In this document: in pieces, positions 21,042-31,000 of the stretch
How positions within the stretch are numbered: the first letter of the stretch is position 1
How the letters are laid out: the number at the start of each line of letters is the position of its first letter
NCBI RefSeq assembly: GCF_009469765.1
Contig: NZ_SSSQ01000001.1
Coordinates: 248,001-312,000, forward strand
Reading direction: 5' to 3'
Source: Dechloromonas hortensis
GTDB lineage: Bacteria; Pseudomonadota; Gammaproteobacteria; Burkholderiales; Rhodocyclaceae
Length of the DNA stretch: 64,000 bases
Notes under the pieces: model-generated
Told to the model about the DNA's origin: nothing
What the model saw: the letters and a program-made list of their open reading frames with translations, nothing else
Database searches by the model: none
Program-made: the position numbers and the translations under genes

Positions 21042-21449
21042 TCAGCCGAACAGCTTGCCCTTCAGCAGATCGAGGCCTTGCGCCATCAGATCGCCGCCCT
21101 GCGGCACCTGGCCATTCGGCGTCAGCTGGTCGACCACCTGCGGCAGCAGGTCGGCCAGGCTGCCGGAGGCCTGCTCCGGACTGACCCCGAGTTGCGCTGC
21201 CAGCCCCTGCAGCGACGAGTTGCCGAGCACGCGCTGGATCTGCTCGGGCGAAATCGGTAGGTTGGCGCCGGTCGACACCCAGGAATTGACGATTTCCCCC
21301 AGCCCGCCCTGCTGGAAGGACCGGACCAGCCCGGCCAGGCCGCCGGTTTGCGGGTTGTTGATCAACTGCAGCACCGTTTCGAGCAGGGCATTGTTGCCAC
21401 CCGACTGGCCACCGGCCAGCGCACCGACCATCGAATCAAGAAGTCCCAT
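21042..21449 (-). CDS. YidB family protein (DUF937)
   Basis: 135 residues from ATG 21449, which has GGAG upstream; the in-frame ATG at 21482 adds an unlikely tail. MGLLDSMVGALAGG, a Gly/Gln/Asn-rich stretch, then LPISPEQIQRVLG, LAAQLGVSPEQASGSLADLLPQVVDQLTPNG and GLDLLKGKLFG match the YidB/DUF937 pattern. These are soluble helical proteins without assigned enzymatic function. It lies 70 bases after the sensor kinase stop and ends at its own strong terminator. Confidence 0.85.
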   Translation of the reverse strand: MGLLDSMVGALAGGQSGGNNALLETVLQLINNPQTGGLAGLVRSFQQGGLGEIVNSWVSTGANLPISPEQIQRVLGNSSLQGLAAQLGVSPEQASGSLADLLPQVVDQLTPNGQVPQGGDLMAQGLDLLKGKLFG

Positions 21450-21519
21450 GATGTTCTCCACAAGGAATGAGGGTTCATTCATCCTAGTCCACGATCATGA
21501 CCGGCCGTGTGAAGTTTTG

Positions 21520-23547
21520 CTAAACGACGCGCTCCAACGCCAGCGGCTCGAAGCGCAGCCAGACCGTGAAGCGCGAGCCTTGGCCCGGCTCGCTGTCCAC
21601 GCTGATCCGGCCGCCGTAGCGCTCGATCAGCGACAGGCTGACCCACAGGCCGAGCCCGGTGCCGCCCGGTTTCTTGGCGGTGTAGAAGGGCTTGAACAGA
21701 CTGTCGCGCTCGGCCGCGGTCAGGCCCGGGCCGGTGTCGGCGACGACCAGCTTGAGGCCGACCGGCATGTCGGCCTCGTCCCAGTCCTCCGCCACCAGCA
21801 CCAGCACGCCGCCCTCGGGCATCGCCTGGATAGCGTTGACCAGCAGGTTGATCAGCACCTGCTGCAGCTCGTTGCGGTTGCACAACACATGGCGGGTCGA
21901 GTCGAAATGCTGCTCGATGGCGATATTGCCCTTCTTCAGCAGGTGGCCGACCAGCAGCAGGCTGTCCTGGATCAGCTGGGCCGGCGAGACCGGTTCGAGG
22001 TAGCCGACGTAATCCTGCGGCCGGGCGAACTGCAGCAGCTTGGCGACGATCAGCCGGATGCGGTGCACCTGCTCGTGGATCAGCTTGATCTCGGGCGCCA
22101 CCGGTTCGGCGGCCGGGCCGAGAATGTCGCGCAGGACATCGAGATTGCCCTGGATGACCGCCACCGGGTTGTTGATCTCGTGCGCCACGCCGGCGGTCAA
22201 CTGGCCGATGGCGGCCAATTTCTCGCTCATCACCAGTTGCGATTGCGCCGCCTTCAGATCGGCCACCGCCTGCTCCAGTTCGGCCGTCCGTTCGGCGACC
22301 TTGGCATCGAGCGACTGGCCCCAGCGCTTCAGCGAACTGGCCTGGGCCTGCAACTGGTCGAGCAGGCGGTCGAAATGCGCGGCGACCACACCGAGTTCGT
22401 CCTGGCTCTCGACTTCGCCCACCCGCGCCGCGCTGTCGCCCTGCTCGATGGCATGCATGGTGGCATGCATGCGCTCGATCGGCTTGAACACCCGGCGCGC
22501 CCAGAGTACGGAAAAGACGCCGGCAACCAGCATGACCAGCCCGAACAGCCCGACCACGATGCCGAGCGCGCTGCGCTTGGCCGCTTCGAACGGCCCTTCG
22601 AGGAAGCCGACGTAGAGCATGCCGATCCGCTGGCCACGACTGTCGAGCAGCGGCTCGTAGGCCGAGACGTACCAGTCGCGGACGACGAAGGCGCGGTCCA
22701 GCCAGGTGCGTCCTTCGTCGAGCACAGCCTGATGCACGGCGGCCGAGACCCGGGTGCCGATGGCGCGGCCACCCTCGAACAGCCGGACATTGGTCGCCAC
22801 CCGGACGTCGCCGAGGAACAGCGTCGCCGTGCCGGCGCTGCCGAGCGGCAGGGCGCCTTCGGGATAGACGATTTCGTTCAGGCGGTCGATGAATTCTAGA
22901 TTCTTGTTGAGCAGCGCGCCGCCGGCCAGCACCCCGAGCAGGCGGCCGTCGGCGGCGTGCACCGGGGCGGCGGTATGGATCAGCAGGCCGCGCGCCTCGA
23001 CCTGGCGCCGGTCAATCTGGGCATTGGCGGTTTCGAGCAGCGGCGTCAGCGCCCGCTCGGCCAGCCGTGGGTCGATCGCCCGCAACTGCTCGGCCGAGAA
23101 GAGTTCGGTTTCGGTGCGCGCCACGCCGGCCAGCGCCGCATCGAGCACCGGCCAGGTGGTGGCCAGTTGAATGCTGCGGTCGACCGGCAAAAAATGCAGA
23201 AAATCGAGGCGCTGCGCCAGGCGTGCCGTATCGAGCAGGTCGTCCATCGCCGCGCTGCGCTGCACCCCCGGCAAAGTCAGTACCCGCGCCAGCCGGGCCG
23301 ATCCGGCCAGGCCTTCGACCGAGCGCCCCATCCCCTCCGCCACCCGCTCGTAATAGCCGTGCGCCACCGCCAGGTCGGCCCGTACCTTGGTGACCAGCAG
23401 GCGGTCGAAATAATCGCCGCCCCAGCTGGCCAGCACGGCGACCATCGCCGGCAGCGCGATACCGAGCGGCAGCAGGGCGAGCAGCAGCAGGCGGACACGG
23501 ATCGAACGCCGGCTCGGCGGGTTGAGCGGGCTGTGCTGCATCGCCAT
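21520..23547 (-). CDS. Membrane sensor histidine kinase, partner of sigma54 regulator
   Basis: 675 residues: helix 18-41, a large periplasmic cache-like domain (42-326), helix 327-350, HAMP linker, coiled coil (405-440), HisKA with phospho-acceptor His456 in GVAHEINNP, and HATPase with NLLVNAIQAMPEGG, ADTGPGL and GGTGLGLWVS. The start ATG overlaps the stop of the upstream response regulator gene (TGATG), so the two form a cognate pair. The HEINNP type is usual for kinases paired with NtrC-like regulators, such as dicarboxylate sensors. The ligand is not recognisable. Confidence 0.92.
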   Translation of the reverse strand: MAMQHSPLNPPSRRSIRVRLLLLALLPLGIALPAMVAVLASWGGDYFDRLLVTKVRADLAVAHGYYERVAEGMGRSVEGLAGSARLARVLTLPGVQRSAAMDDLLDTARLAQRLDFLHFLPVDRSIQLATTWPVLDAALAGVARTETELFSAEQLRAIDPRLAERALTPLLETANAQIDRRQVEARGLLIHTAAPVHAADGRLLGVLAGGALLNKNLEFIDRLNEIVYPEGALPLGSAGTATLFLGDVRVATNVRLFEGGRAIGTRVSAAVHQAVLDEGRTWLDRAFVVRDWYVSAYEPLLDSRGQRIGMLYVGFLEGPFEAAKRSALGIVVGLFGLVMLVAGVFSVLWARRVFKPIERMHATMHAIEQGDSAARVGEVESQDELGVVAAHFDRLLDQLQAQASSLKRWGQSLDAKVAERTAELEQAVADLKAAQSQLVMSEKLAAIGQLTAGVAHEINNPVAVIQGNLDVLRDILGPAAEPVAPEIKLIHEQVHRIRLIVAKLLQFARPQDYVGYLEPVSPAQLIQDSLLLVGHLLKKGNIAIEQHFDSTRHVLCNRNELQQVLINLLVNAIQAMPEGGVLVLVAEDWDEADMPVGLKLVVADTGPGLTAAERDSLFKPFYTAKKPGGTGLGLWVSLSLIERYGGRISVDSEPGQGSRFTVWLRFEPLALERVV

Positions 23548-24917
23548 CAGTGGACGTCGACCACGCCCCAGGCCTGGCATTTGCGGTCCAGCGTCTTGCG
23601 CGAGACGCCCAGCCGGCGGCCGGCTTCCGACTTGTTGCCGTCGCAGGCACCGAGCACGGCCAGGATGTGGCGCTTCTCCACCGACTCCAGGCTTTCATCG
23701 GTACTGCCGGCGGCGACGGCGCTCGCCTTGGGTTCTGGCCCGAGGTCGAACCAGCCGAGAATCAACGAGCGTTCGACGAAATTGCGCAGTTCGCGGACAT
23801 TGCCCGGCCAGTCGTAGGCCGCCATCCGGTTCAGGGTGCGGCCATCCAGTTCAAGGCGCGGCACATCGAGGTAAGGCGCCAGCTGGCTGATGAAATGCTC
23901 GACCAGCAGCGGCAGATCGTCCGGCCGCTCGCGCAGCGGCGGCAGCGTCACTTCGACGACCTGCAGCCGGTAATATAGATCCTGGCGGAAGCGCTGGGCC
24001 GCCACTTCGGCTTTCAGGTCGCGGTTGGTCGCGGCGATGACCCGGACATCGACCGGGATTTCCTGCTCCGAACCGACCGGCCGGATTCGCCGCTCTTCCA
24101 GCACGCGCAGCAGCTTGGCCTGGGCGGCGGCCGGCAGTTCGCCGATTTCGTCGAGGAACAGCGTGCCGCCGCGGGCGTAGTAGAACAGGCCTTCGCGGCT
24201 CTGCTGGGCGCCGGTGAAGGCGCCCTTGACGTGGCCGAACAGCTCCGACTCGATCAGTTCGGAGGCGATCGCCGCGCAGTTCACCGGCACGAAGGAGGCC
24301 GCCGCCCGGTTGCTCATCCGGTGCAGGGCGCGCGCCGCGACTTCCTTGCCGGTGCCGGATTCGCCGGTCAGCAGCACGGTGGCCGGGGTCGGTGCGATGC
24401 GCTTGAGGCGCTCGCAGGCGGCGAGCATGACATCAGACTGGCCGACGATGCCTTCGACATCGGCCGCCCGTTCGCTGACTTCGCGGCGCAGCACGAAGTT
24501 TTCGCGAAGCAGCCGCGAACGCTCGAAACAGCGCTGGATCGCATTCAGCACCTGGGCCAGCGAAAAGGGCTTGAGCAGGAAATCGGCCGCGCCGGCACGC
24601 AGCGCGTCGATCGCGGTATCGAGGTCGGCATAGGCGGTCATCAGCACGACATCGCCGGCATAGCCTTCGTCGCGCAACTGATGCAGCCAGTCGATGCCGG
24701 AACGGCCGGGCAGCGCGATGTCGAGCACGATCAGATCGTAGAGACGACGACGCAGCAAGGGCTCGGCCTGCTCGACGCTGCCCGCCGTATCGACCACGCC
24801 GCAGCGCGAAGTCAGGGCGCGCTGCAGGAAACTGACCATGCCCGGTTCGTCATCGACCACCAGCACGGAATAGTGCTTCCACGGCGCTTCGTTCAGCGGC
24901 GCAACTTCAGAATCCAT
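23547..24917 (-). CDS. Sigma54-dependent NtrC-type response regulator
   Basis: 456 residues: receiver domain with the acidic pair in VVDDEPG and phospho-acceptor Asp66 in [14 protein letters not shown]+ domain with Walker A GESGTGKE, sigma54-contact loop GAFTGA, Walker [12 protein letters not shown] and arginine finger FRQDLYYRL; and a Fis-type helix-turn-helix at the C-terminus ([19 protein letters not shown]). Start ATG 24917 has GGAGGGG upstream; an extension to 25034 was rejected. No clear -24/-12 promoter was seen next to it, so its targets are unknown. The neighbouring divergent flavoprotein gene is one candidate. Confidence 0.93.
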   Translation of the reverse strand: MDSEVAPLNEAPWKHYSVLVVDDEPGMVSFLQRALTSRCGVVDTAGSVEQAEPLLRRRLYDLIVLDIALPGRSGIDWLHQLRDEGYAGDVVLMTAYADLDTAIDALRAGAADFLLKPFSLAQVLNAIQRCFERSRLLRENFVLRREVSERAADVEGIVGQSDVMLAACERLKRIAPTPATVLLTGESGTGKEVAARALHRMSNRAAASFVPVNCAAIASELIESELFGHVKGAFTGAQQSREGLFYYARGGTLFLDEIGELPAAAQAKLLRVLEERRIRPVGSEQEIPVDVRVIAATNRDLKAEVAAQRFRQDLYYRLQVVEVTLPPLRERPDDLPLLVEHFISQLAPYLDVPRLELDGRTLNRMAAYDWPGNVRELRNFVERSLILGWFDLGPEPKASAVAAGSTDESLESVEKRHILAVLGACDGNKSEAGRRLGVSRKTLDRKCQAWGVVDVH

Positions 24918-25084
24918 CGTCCCCTCCAAGGTATCCCCCGGATGATCGCAACAAGCGCCCGGCGAAGCAACCGGGAACAGGTAAACTCGGCGCCCGGCGG
25001 TCTGCGTTACCGCCTTTGCTTTCCCCCGCTTCACCGTAAGTCCGATGCACTCCGCCGTCGGACGGCTAACTTCATGGAGACAAG

Positions 25085-26419
25085 ATGACTTTGAACCGCC
25101 GACAATTCCTGGCGGCCGGCAGCGCGTTGACCGCGACCGCCGCCCTCGCCCAGCCGACCAGCCCGCTGCCCTTCCTGATCAACATGCAGTCCGACCCGCT
25201 GCTGCCCAAGGCAAACGGCAAGCGCGTCGTCGTCTGCGGTGGCGGCTGGGGCGGCATCAGCGCCGCCAAGCACCTGAAGAAGCTCGACCCGACGCTCGAC
25301 GTCGTCGTCCTCGAACGCAACCCGGTGTTCTTCTCCTGCCCGATGAGCAACAAGTGGCTGGTCGATGTCGTCGATACCAATTTCCTGACTTTCAGCTACC
25401 TGAAAGTCGCGCAAAAATACGGCTACCAGTTCATCCAGACCGAAGTCACCGCCTTCGAGCGCGACAAAAAACGGGTCATCACCGCCCAGGGCTGGATCGA
25501 CTACGACTACCTGATCGTCGGCGCCGGCATCCGCTACAACTATGAAACCTGGTTCGGCAACGACCGCAAGGCGGCTGAATACACCCGCGCCCATTTCCCG
25601 GCCGCCTACATCCCGAATGCCGAGCATTTCCAGTTGAAGCAAAGCATTCAGAATTTCACCGGCGGCGACCTGGTGATGACCCTACCCCCGCCGCCGCACC
25701 GCTGCCCGCCGTCGCCCTACGAGCGCGCCTGTCTGATCGCCGGCCTGATCAAGGAGCGCAAGATCAAGGGCAAGGTCATCATCCTCGACCCCAAGGACAG
25801 CCCGCGCCCGATCACCGGCGGCTTCCAGGAAGCTTTCGAGAATCTCTACAAGGACCAGATCGTCTATGTCCCGAAGGCGGTGATCAAGGAAGTCGATCCC
25901 TTCAACAAGAAGATCAAGACCGCGGCCGGCGACTTCACGTTCGACCACAGCATCCTGATGGCCCCGCACCAGGCCGGCGACATGGCCTGGAAGGCCGGCC
26001 TGATCGGCAAGAATGCCGAAGGCAAGCCGACCGGCTGGGCCGGCGTCGATCCCTTCTTCCTGAACATGAAGGATGACCCGGACGTGTACGTGATCGGCGA
26101 TGCGGTCGGCGTCGTTTCGCCGAATTTCAACTTCTACCCGAAGGCCGGCCACGTCGCCAACGCGCACGCCAAAATCGTTGCCAAATACATCGTCGACCGC
26201 AGCCAGGGCCGCCAGCCAAAGTACGCGCTGCCCGACAACCTGTGCTTCATGATGGTCAACACCCAGCCGCGCGAGGATGTCGCGGTGCGCTTCCAGTACC
26301 ACGTCAACGACAAGGGGATCATCATCCAGGACCAGGACGACGACAACCTGCGCCGCGACGAACTGGTCACCGAGGACTTCGCCTGGGCTGGCCGGATGTA
26401 CGAAGACATGTTCGGCTAA
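25085..26419 (+). CDS. Tat-exported FCSD-like flavoprotein (sulfide dehydrogenase family)
   Basis: 444 residues. A Tat-like signal (NRRQFLAAGSA) is followed by an FAD-binding motif VVVCGGGWGGISAA and a second dinucleotide segment IVGAGIRYNYE. The motif RCPPSPYERA places Cys207 like the first redox Cys of flavocytochrome c sulfide dehydrogenase flavoprotein. Cys387 in PDNLCFMM lies at the spacing of the second. It therefore probably oxidises sulfide or a related sulfur compound in the periplasm. No cytochrome subunit gene is adjacent, so the electron acceptor is unknown. It is divergent from the two-component system and ends at a strong terminator. Confidence 0.82.
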   Translation: MTLNRRQFLAAGSALTATAALAQPTSPLPFLINMQSDPLLPKANGKRVVVCGGGWGGISAAKHLKKLDPTLDVVVLERNPVFFSCPMSNKWLVDVVDTNFLTFSYLKVAQKYGYQFIQTEVTAFERDKKRVITAQGWIDYDYLIVGAGIRYNYETWFGNDRKAAEYTRAHFPAAYIPNAEHFQLKQSIQNFTGGDLVMTLPPPPHRCPPSPYERACLIAGLIKERKIKGKVIILDPKDSPRPITGGFQEAFENLYKDQIVYVPKAVIKEVDPFNKKIKTAAGDFTFDHSILMAPHQAGDMAWKAGLIGKNAEGKPTGWAGVDPFFLNMKDDPDVYVIGDAVGVVSPNFNFYPKAGHVANAHAKIVAKYIVDRSQGRQPKYALPDNLCFMMVNTQPREDVAVRFQYHVNDKGIIIQDQDDDNLRRDELVTEDFAWAGRMYEDMFG

Positions 26420-26437
26420 ACCGGACGACGCCAGCGC

Positions 26438-26471
26438 AAAGCGGAACCCCGGCGACGGCGTTCCGCTTTTT
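26438..26471 (+). terminator. Terminator after the FCSD-like gene
   Basis: AAAGCGGAAC (26438-26447) pairs with GTTCCGCTTT (26460-26469) around a 12-base loop, and the T-run continues to 26472. It also stands at the convergent end of the efflux operon, so it can serve both strands. Confidence 0.85.
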
Positions 26472-26481
26472 TATTGCCCCT

Positions 26482-28020
26482 TCAGGAAGCGTCGGGCGTA
26501 CCCCAGCCACCGCCGATGGCGCGGATCAGGTTCACCGTGGCCCGCGCCCGCTCGGCATCGAGCTGGACCGCGACGCGCTCTTGCTGCAGCACGCTGCGCT
26601 CGGCATCGATGACATTGAGGTGGCTGACCGACCCTTCGCGATACTGGATCTGCGACAGCCGGGCGGCGCGCCGGGCCGAGCCCACCGCGTCGTCCTGGGC
26701 CTGCGTCTGATCGCCGAGCAGGCGCAAGTGAGCGAGGTTGTCCTCGACTTCCTTGAAGGCGCGCAGCACCGTCTGCTGGTAATTGGCCGCCTCTTCGGCG
26801 TAGACCGCATGCGCCTGGTCGACGCCGGCCTGGCGGGCGCCGCCGTCGAAGATCGGCAGCGAGAGCAGCGTGCCGACCAGCGGGCCCATGACGAAGGCAC
26901 GGCTGCTCCACTTGAACAGGTCGCCCAGTTCATTCGACTCGTAACCGAGCGCTCCGGTCAGGCTGAGGCGCGGGAAAAAAGCGGCGCGCGCCGTGCCGAT
27001 CCGGGCATTGGCGGCGGCCATCGCCCGTTCGGCGGCGGCGATGTCGGGGCGCCGTTCGAGCAGCGCCGAGGGCAGGCCGGCCGGCACCTGCAGGCTGACC
27101 CGGCTGAGCGGCAGAGGTGGCAGCGTGAAAGCGGCTGGTGCCTGGCCGAGCAGGATGGCCAGGCTGTGTTCGGCCACCGCCCGCTGGCGGGCGATGCCGA
27201 GCGCTTCGGAACGGGCCGAGGCGAGTTCGGTGCGCGAACGCGCCAGCTCCAGCTCGCTGATGTCGCCTTCGTCGAAGCGGCGCTGGAAGAGCCGGGTGCT
27301 CTGCTCGCGCAGCTTGACGGTATCGGCGTAGAGGGCCGACAGCGCATCGAGTTCGCGCAGCGAGAAGTAAGCCTGCGCGACATCGGCCTGGATGGCCAGT
27401 TGCAGCGAGTGGAACAGGGCTTCGCGTTGCTCAGTCGTCGCCTTGGCGGCATCGACGCCGCTGCTCACGCGGCCGAACAGGTCGGCCTCGTAGGCGACGG
27501 TGCCTTGCGCCCGCCACAGCGTCGAGATGCTGGTCTCGGCGTCGGCGGCCAGCCCTTGCGAGGCCGGCGAAGGACGCTGGCGGGTCGGCCCGGCGCCGAC
27601 GCCGATCTGCGGGAAGAGCGCCGAACGGGCGTTCTGCTGCAGCGCCCGGGCCTGGGCCAGGCGGGCGGCGCCGGCCTTGAGGTCGAGGTTGGCAGCCGCC
27701 GCCCGGCTTTCCAGATCGTCCAGCGTCGGGTCGGCAAAAGCCTTCCACCATTCGCCGCGCGGGATGTTCTCGGCCGGCTCGGCGGTCTTCCACTGGCCTT
27801 CCGCTGGCGCTTCCTTGAAAGCGGCGGGCGTGTCGACCTGGGGCGGCTGGTAGGTCGGCGCCAGTGAGCAACCGGCCAGCGTCAGTAGCGCGGCAAGCAG
27901 CGGGAAGATGGCGATTTTTTGGTACCGGGGAACGGCTGCCTGGATTCCCGCTTTCGCGGGAATGACGTGGCCCTGGGCCATGGCGCTGCTTGAGGGCGGG
28001 TAAGGGAGCAGGTAATTCAT
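26482..28020 (-). CDS. RND efflux outer membrane lipoprotein (OprM/NodT family)
   Basis: Outer-membrane channel of a tripartite drug pump. It has 512 residues from ATG 28020, which sits 8 bases from AGGAG; ATG 28026 is too close to it. A lipobox LAGC puts the lipidated Cys near residue 51, followed by SLAPTYQPP. The body shows two outer-membrane-efflux repeats with long helices, and RPDIAAAERAMAAANARIG is typical. The signal region is unusually long because a palindromic repeat (27944-27963) is translated inside it, giving VIPAKAGIQ. It is the last gene of the hydrolase-MFP-RND-OMF operon. Confidence 0.93.
   Translation of the reverse strand: MNYLLPYPPSSSAMAQGHVIPAKAGIQAAVPRYQKIAIFPLLAALLTLAGCSLAPTYQPPQVDTPAAFKEAPAEGQWKTAEPAENIPRGEWWKAFADPTLDDLESRAAAANLDLKAGAARLAQARALQQNARSALFPQIGVGAGPTRQRPSPASQGLAADAETSISTLWRAQGTVAYEADLFGRVSSGVDAAKATTEQREALFHSLQLAIQADVAQAYFSLRELDALSALYADTVKLREQSTRLFQRRFDEGDISELELARSRTELASARSEALGIARQRAVAEHSLAILLGQAPAAFTLPPLPLSRVSLQVPAGLPSALLERRPDIAAAERAMAAANARIGTARAAFFPRLSLTGALGYESNELGDLFKWSSRAFVMGPLVGTLLSLPIFDGGARQAGVDQAHAVYAEEAANYQQTVLRAFKEVEDNLAHLRLLGDQTQAQDDAVGSARRAARLSQIQYREGSVSHLNVIDAERSVLQQERVAVQLDAERARATVNLIRAIGGGWGTPDAS
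27944..27963. repeat. Palindromic dispersed-repeat element inside a coding region
   Basis: ATTCCCGC (27944-27951), TTTC, GCGGGAAT (27956-27963): an 8-bp perfect stem with a 4-base loop. Elements of this shape, often in the longer form read as pure CHSREGG or PAKAGIQ peptides, are abundant dispersed repeats in many proteobacterial genomes. This copy is inside the signal-peptide coding region of the outer membrane lipoprotein and keeps the frame open. I saw no second copy in the window. Confidence 0.75.
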
Positions 28021-28038
28021 GTTCATTTCTCCTGGGCT

Positions 28039-31000
28039 TCAGGCCGCGCTATGGGCGGGGGCGATGGGCGCTTCATGCGGCGCGGCGGTATGCAGCTTGT
28101 GGCGCTTGTCCAGCGTGCGCAGCAGCACATAGAACACCGGGGTCAGGAAGAGGCCGAACAGGGTCACGCCGAGCATGCCGAAGAAGACGGCGATGCCCAT
28201 CGCGTGGCGCATTTCCGAGCCGGCGCCGCTCGAGGTGACGAGCGGGATGACGCCCATGATGAAAGCGATCGAGGTCATCAGGATCGGCCGCAGGCGCAGC
28301 CGGCTGGCGTCGATCGCCGCCTGGAGCGGTGTCGCGCCCTGGATTTCCAGTTCGCGGGCGAACTCGACGATCAGGATGGCGTTCTTGCAAGCCAGCCCGA
28401 CCAGCACCATCAGCCCGATCTGGGTGAAGATGTTGTTGTCGCCGCCGGTCAGCCAGACACCGGTCAGCGCCGCCAGGATGCTCATCGGCACGATCATGAT
28501 CACCGCCAGCGGCAGGGTCAGGCTTTCGTACTGCGCGGCCAGGACTAGGAAGACGAGCAGCAGGCTGATCGGGAAGACCCAGATGCCGGCGTTGCCGGCC
28601 AGGATCTTCTGGTAGGTCAGATCGGTCCATTCGAAACGCACGCCGCGCGGCAGGGTTTCCGCCGCGATCCGCTCGACCGCCGCCTCGGCCTGGGCCGAGG
28701 AGTAGCCAGGGGCCGGGCCGCCGTTGATGTCGGCGGCGGTGTAGCCGTTGTAGCGGACGACCATTTCCGGGCCAAAGGTGGTACGAACCTTGACCAGCGA
28801 GGAGAGCGGCACCATTTCGCCCTGGTTGTTGCGCGTCTTCAGTTGCAGGATGTCCTCCGGATGGGCGCGGAACGGCGCATCGGCCTGGGCGCGGACCTGG
28901 TAGGTGCGGCCGAAGCGGTTGAAGTCGTTCACATAGAGCGAACCGAGGTAGATCTGCATGGTGTCGAAGACATCGGTCACCGAAACCCCCTGCTGCTTAG
29001 CCTTGACGCGGTCGAGATCAACGTCGAGCTGGGGCACATTGATCTGATAGCTGGAAAACATCGGCCCCAGCTCCGGCGTCTTGGCGGCGGCCGCCATGAA
29101 GGCGTTGGCGGCGTTGTTGAGTTCGCTATAGCCGATGGCGCCGCGATCCTCGATCTGCAGCTTGAAGCCGCCCACCGTGCCGAGGCCCATCACCGGCGGC
29201 GGCGGGAAGACGGCGATGAAGGCTTCCTGGATCGCCGAATACTTCTGGTTCAGCGCACCGGCGATGGCGCCGGCCGAGAGTTCCGGGCTTTGCCGTTCAG
29301 CGAAGGGCTTCAGCGTGACGAAGACGATCCCGGCGCTGGAACTGTTGGTGAAGCCATTGATCGACAGACCGGGAAAGGCGATGGTGCTTTCGACGCCGGG
29401 CTGGGCCAGGGCGACTTCGCCCATCTGGCGGATCACCGCCTCGGTGCGGTCGAGCGAGGCGCCGTTCGGCAATTGCGTGAAGCTGATCAGGTACTGCTTG
29501 TCCTGGGCTGGCACGAAGCCGCCGGGCACCAGGTAGGAGATGCCTACGGTCAACCCGAGCAAAACGGCATAAATGCCCATCGCCGACGCCTTGCGACCGA
29601 TGACGCCACTGACGCCGCGGCCGTAGTTCTCGGAAGCGCGGCCGAAGAAGCGGTTGAAGGCGGCGAAGAAACGGCCGAAGTAACGGTTCATCTGCCGCGT
29701 CAGCCAGTCCGGCGCTTCCCCGTGGCTCTTGAGCAGCATGGCGGCAAGGGCCGGCGACAGGGTCAGCGAGTTGAAGGCCGAGATCACCGTCGAGATGGCG
29801 ATGGTCATCGCGAACTGCTTGTAGAACTGGCCGGTCAGGCCGGTCATGAAGGCGAGCGGGACGAAGACGGCGACCAGGGTCAGCGCGATGGCGATGATCG
29901 GCCCGCTGACTTCGCGCATCGCCCGGTAGGTCGCTTCGCGCGGGGTCAGCCCGGCCTCGATGTTGCGCTCGACGTTTTCGACGACGACGATGGCGTCATC
30001 GACGACGATACCGATCGCCAGCACCATGCCGAACAGCGACAGGGCGTTGATCGAATAGCCGAAACCGAGCATCAGCGAGAAGGTACCGACGATGGAGACC
30101 GGCACGGCGAGCAGCGGGATGATCGAGGCGCGCCAGGTCTGCAGGAAGACGATCACCACCAGCACGACCAGCGCGATGGCTTCGAGCAGGGTATGGACGA
30201 CGGCCTTGATGCTGGCCCGGACGAACTGGGTCGGGTCGTACTCGATGCGATATTCGACCGAAGCCGGGAAATCCTTTTCCAGTTCGGCCATGGTGGCGCG
30301 CACCTGGGCCGAAACGTCGAGCGCATTGGCGCCGGGCGACTGCATGATGCCCATGCCGATCGCCGGCTTGTTGTTGAGTAGCGAGCGCAGGCCGTATTCG
30401 GCGGCATCGAGCTGGACGCGGGCGACGTCGGCCAGGCGGGTGACGCTGCCGTCGGGCGAAGCCTTGAGGACGATGTCGCGGAACTCTTCTTCGCTTTGCA
30501 GGCGGCCCTGGGCATTGACCGAAAACTGCATCGGCGTGTCCGGCTGGCTGGGCGAAGCGCCGATCACGCCGGCGGCGACCTGGACGTTCTGCTCGCGAAT
30601 GGCGCGCACCACTTCGCTGGCGGTCAACCCGCGCTGGGCGACCTTTTGCGGATCGAGCCAGACGCGCATGGCGTAATTGCCGGCGCCCCAGACCGAGACT
30701 TCGCCAACCCCCTGCAGGCGGGCCAGGCGGTCCTTGATGTTGAGCACCGCGTAATTGCGCAGGTAGGTGGCGTCGTACTTGTCGTCCGGCGAAATCAGGT
30801 GCACCACCAGGGTCAGCGTCGGCGAACTTTTCACCGTCGTCACGCCGAGGCGCTGGACATCCTCGGGCAGCCGCGGCAGGGCCTGCGAGACGCGGTTCTG
30901 GACCAGTTGCTGCGCCTTGTCGGGATCGACGCCGAGCTTGAAGTTGACCGTCACCGTCAGGTTGCCGTCGCTGTTGGCCTGCGACTGCATGTAGAGCATG

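Noticed and set aside
24930..25060. Possible sigma54 (-24/-12) promoter for the FCSD-like gene next to the NtrC-type regulator
   Set aside because: One GG-N10-GC spacing can be found, but the flanking bases do not match TGGCAC-N5-TTGCA, so no site is claimed.
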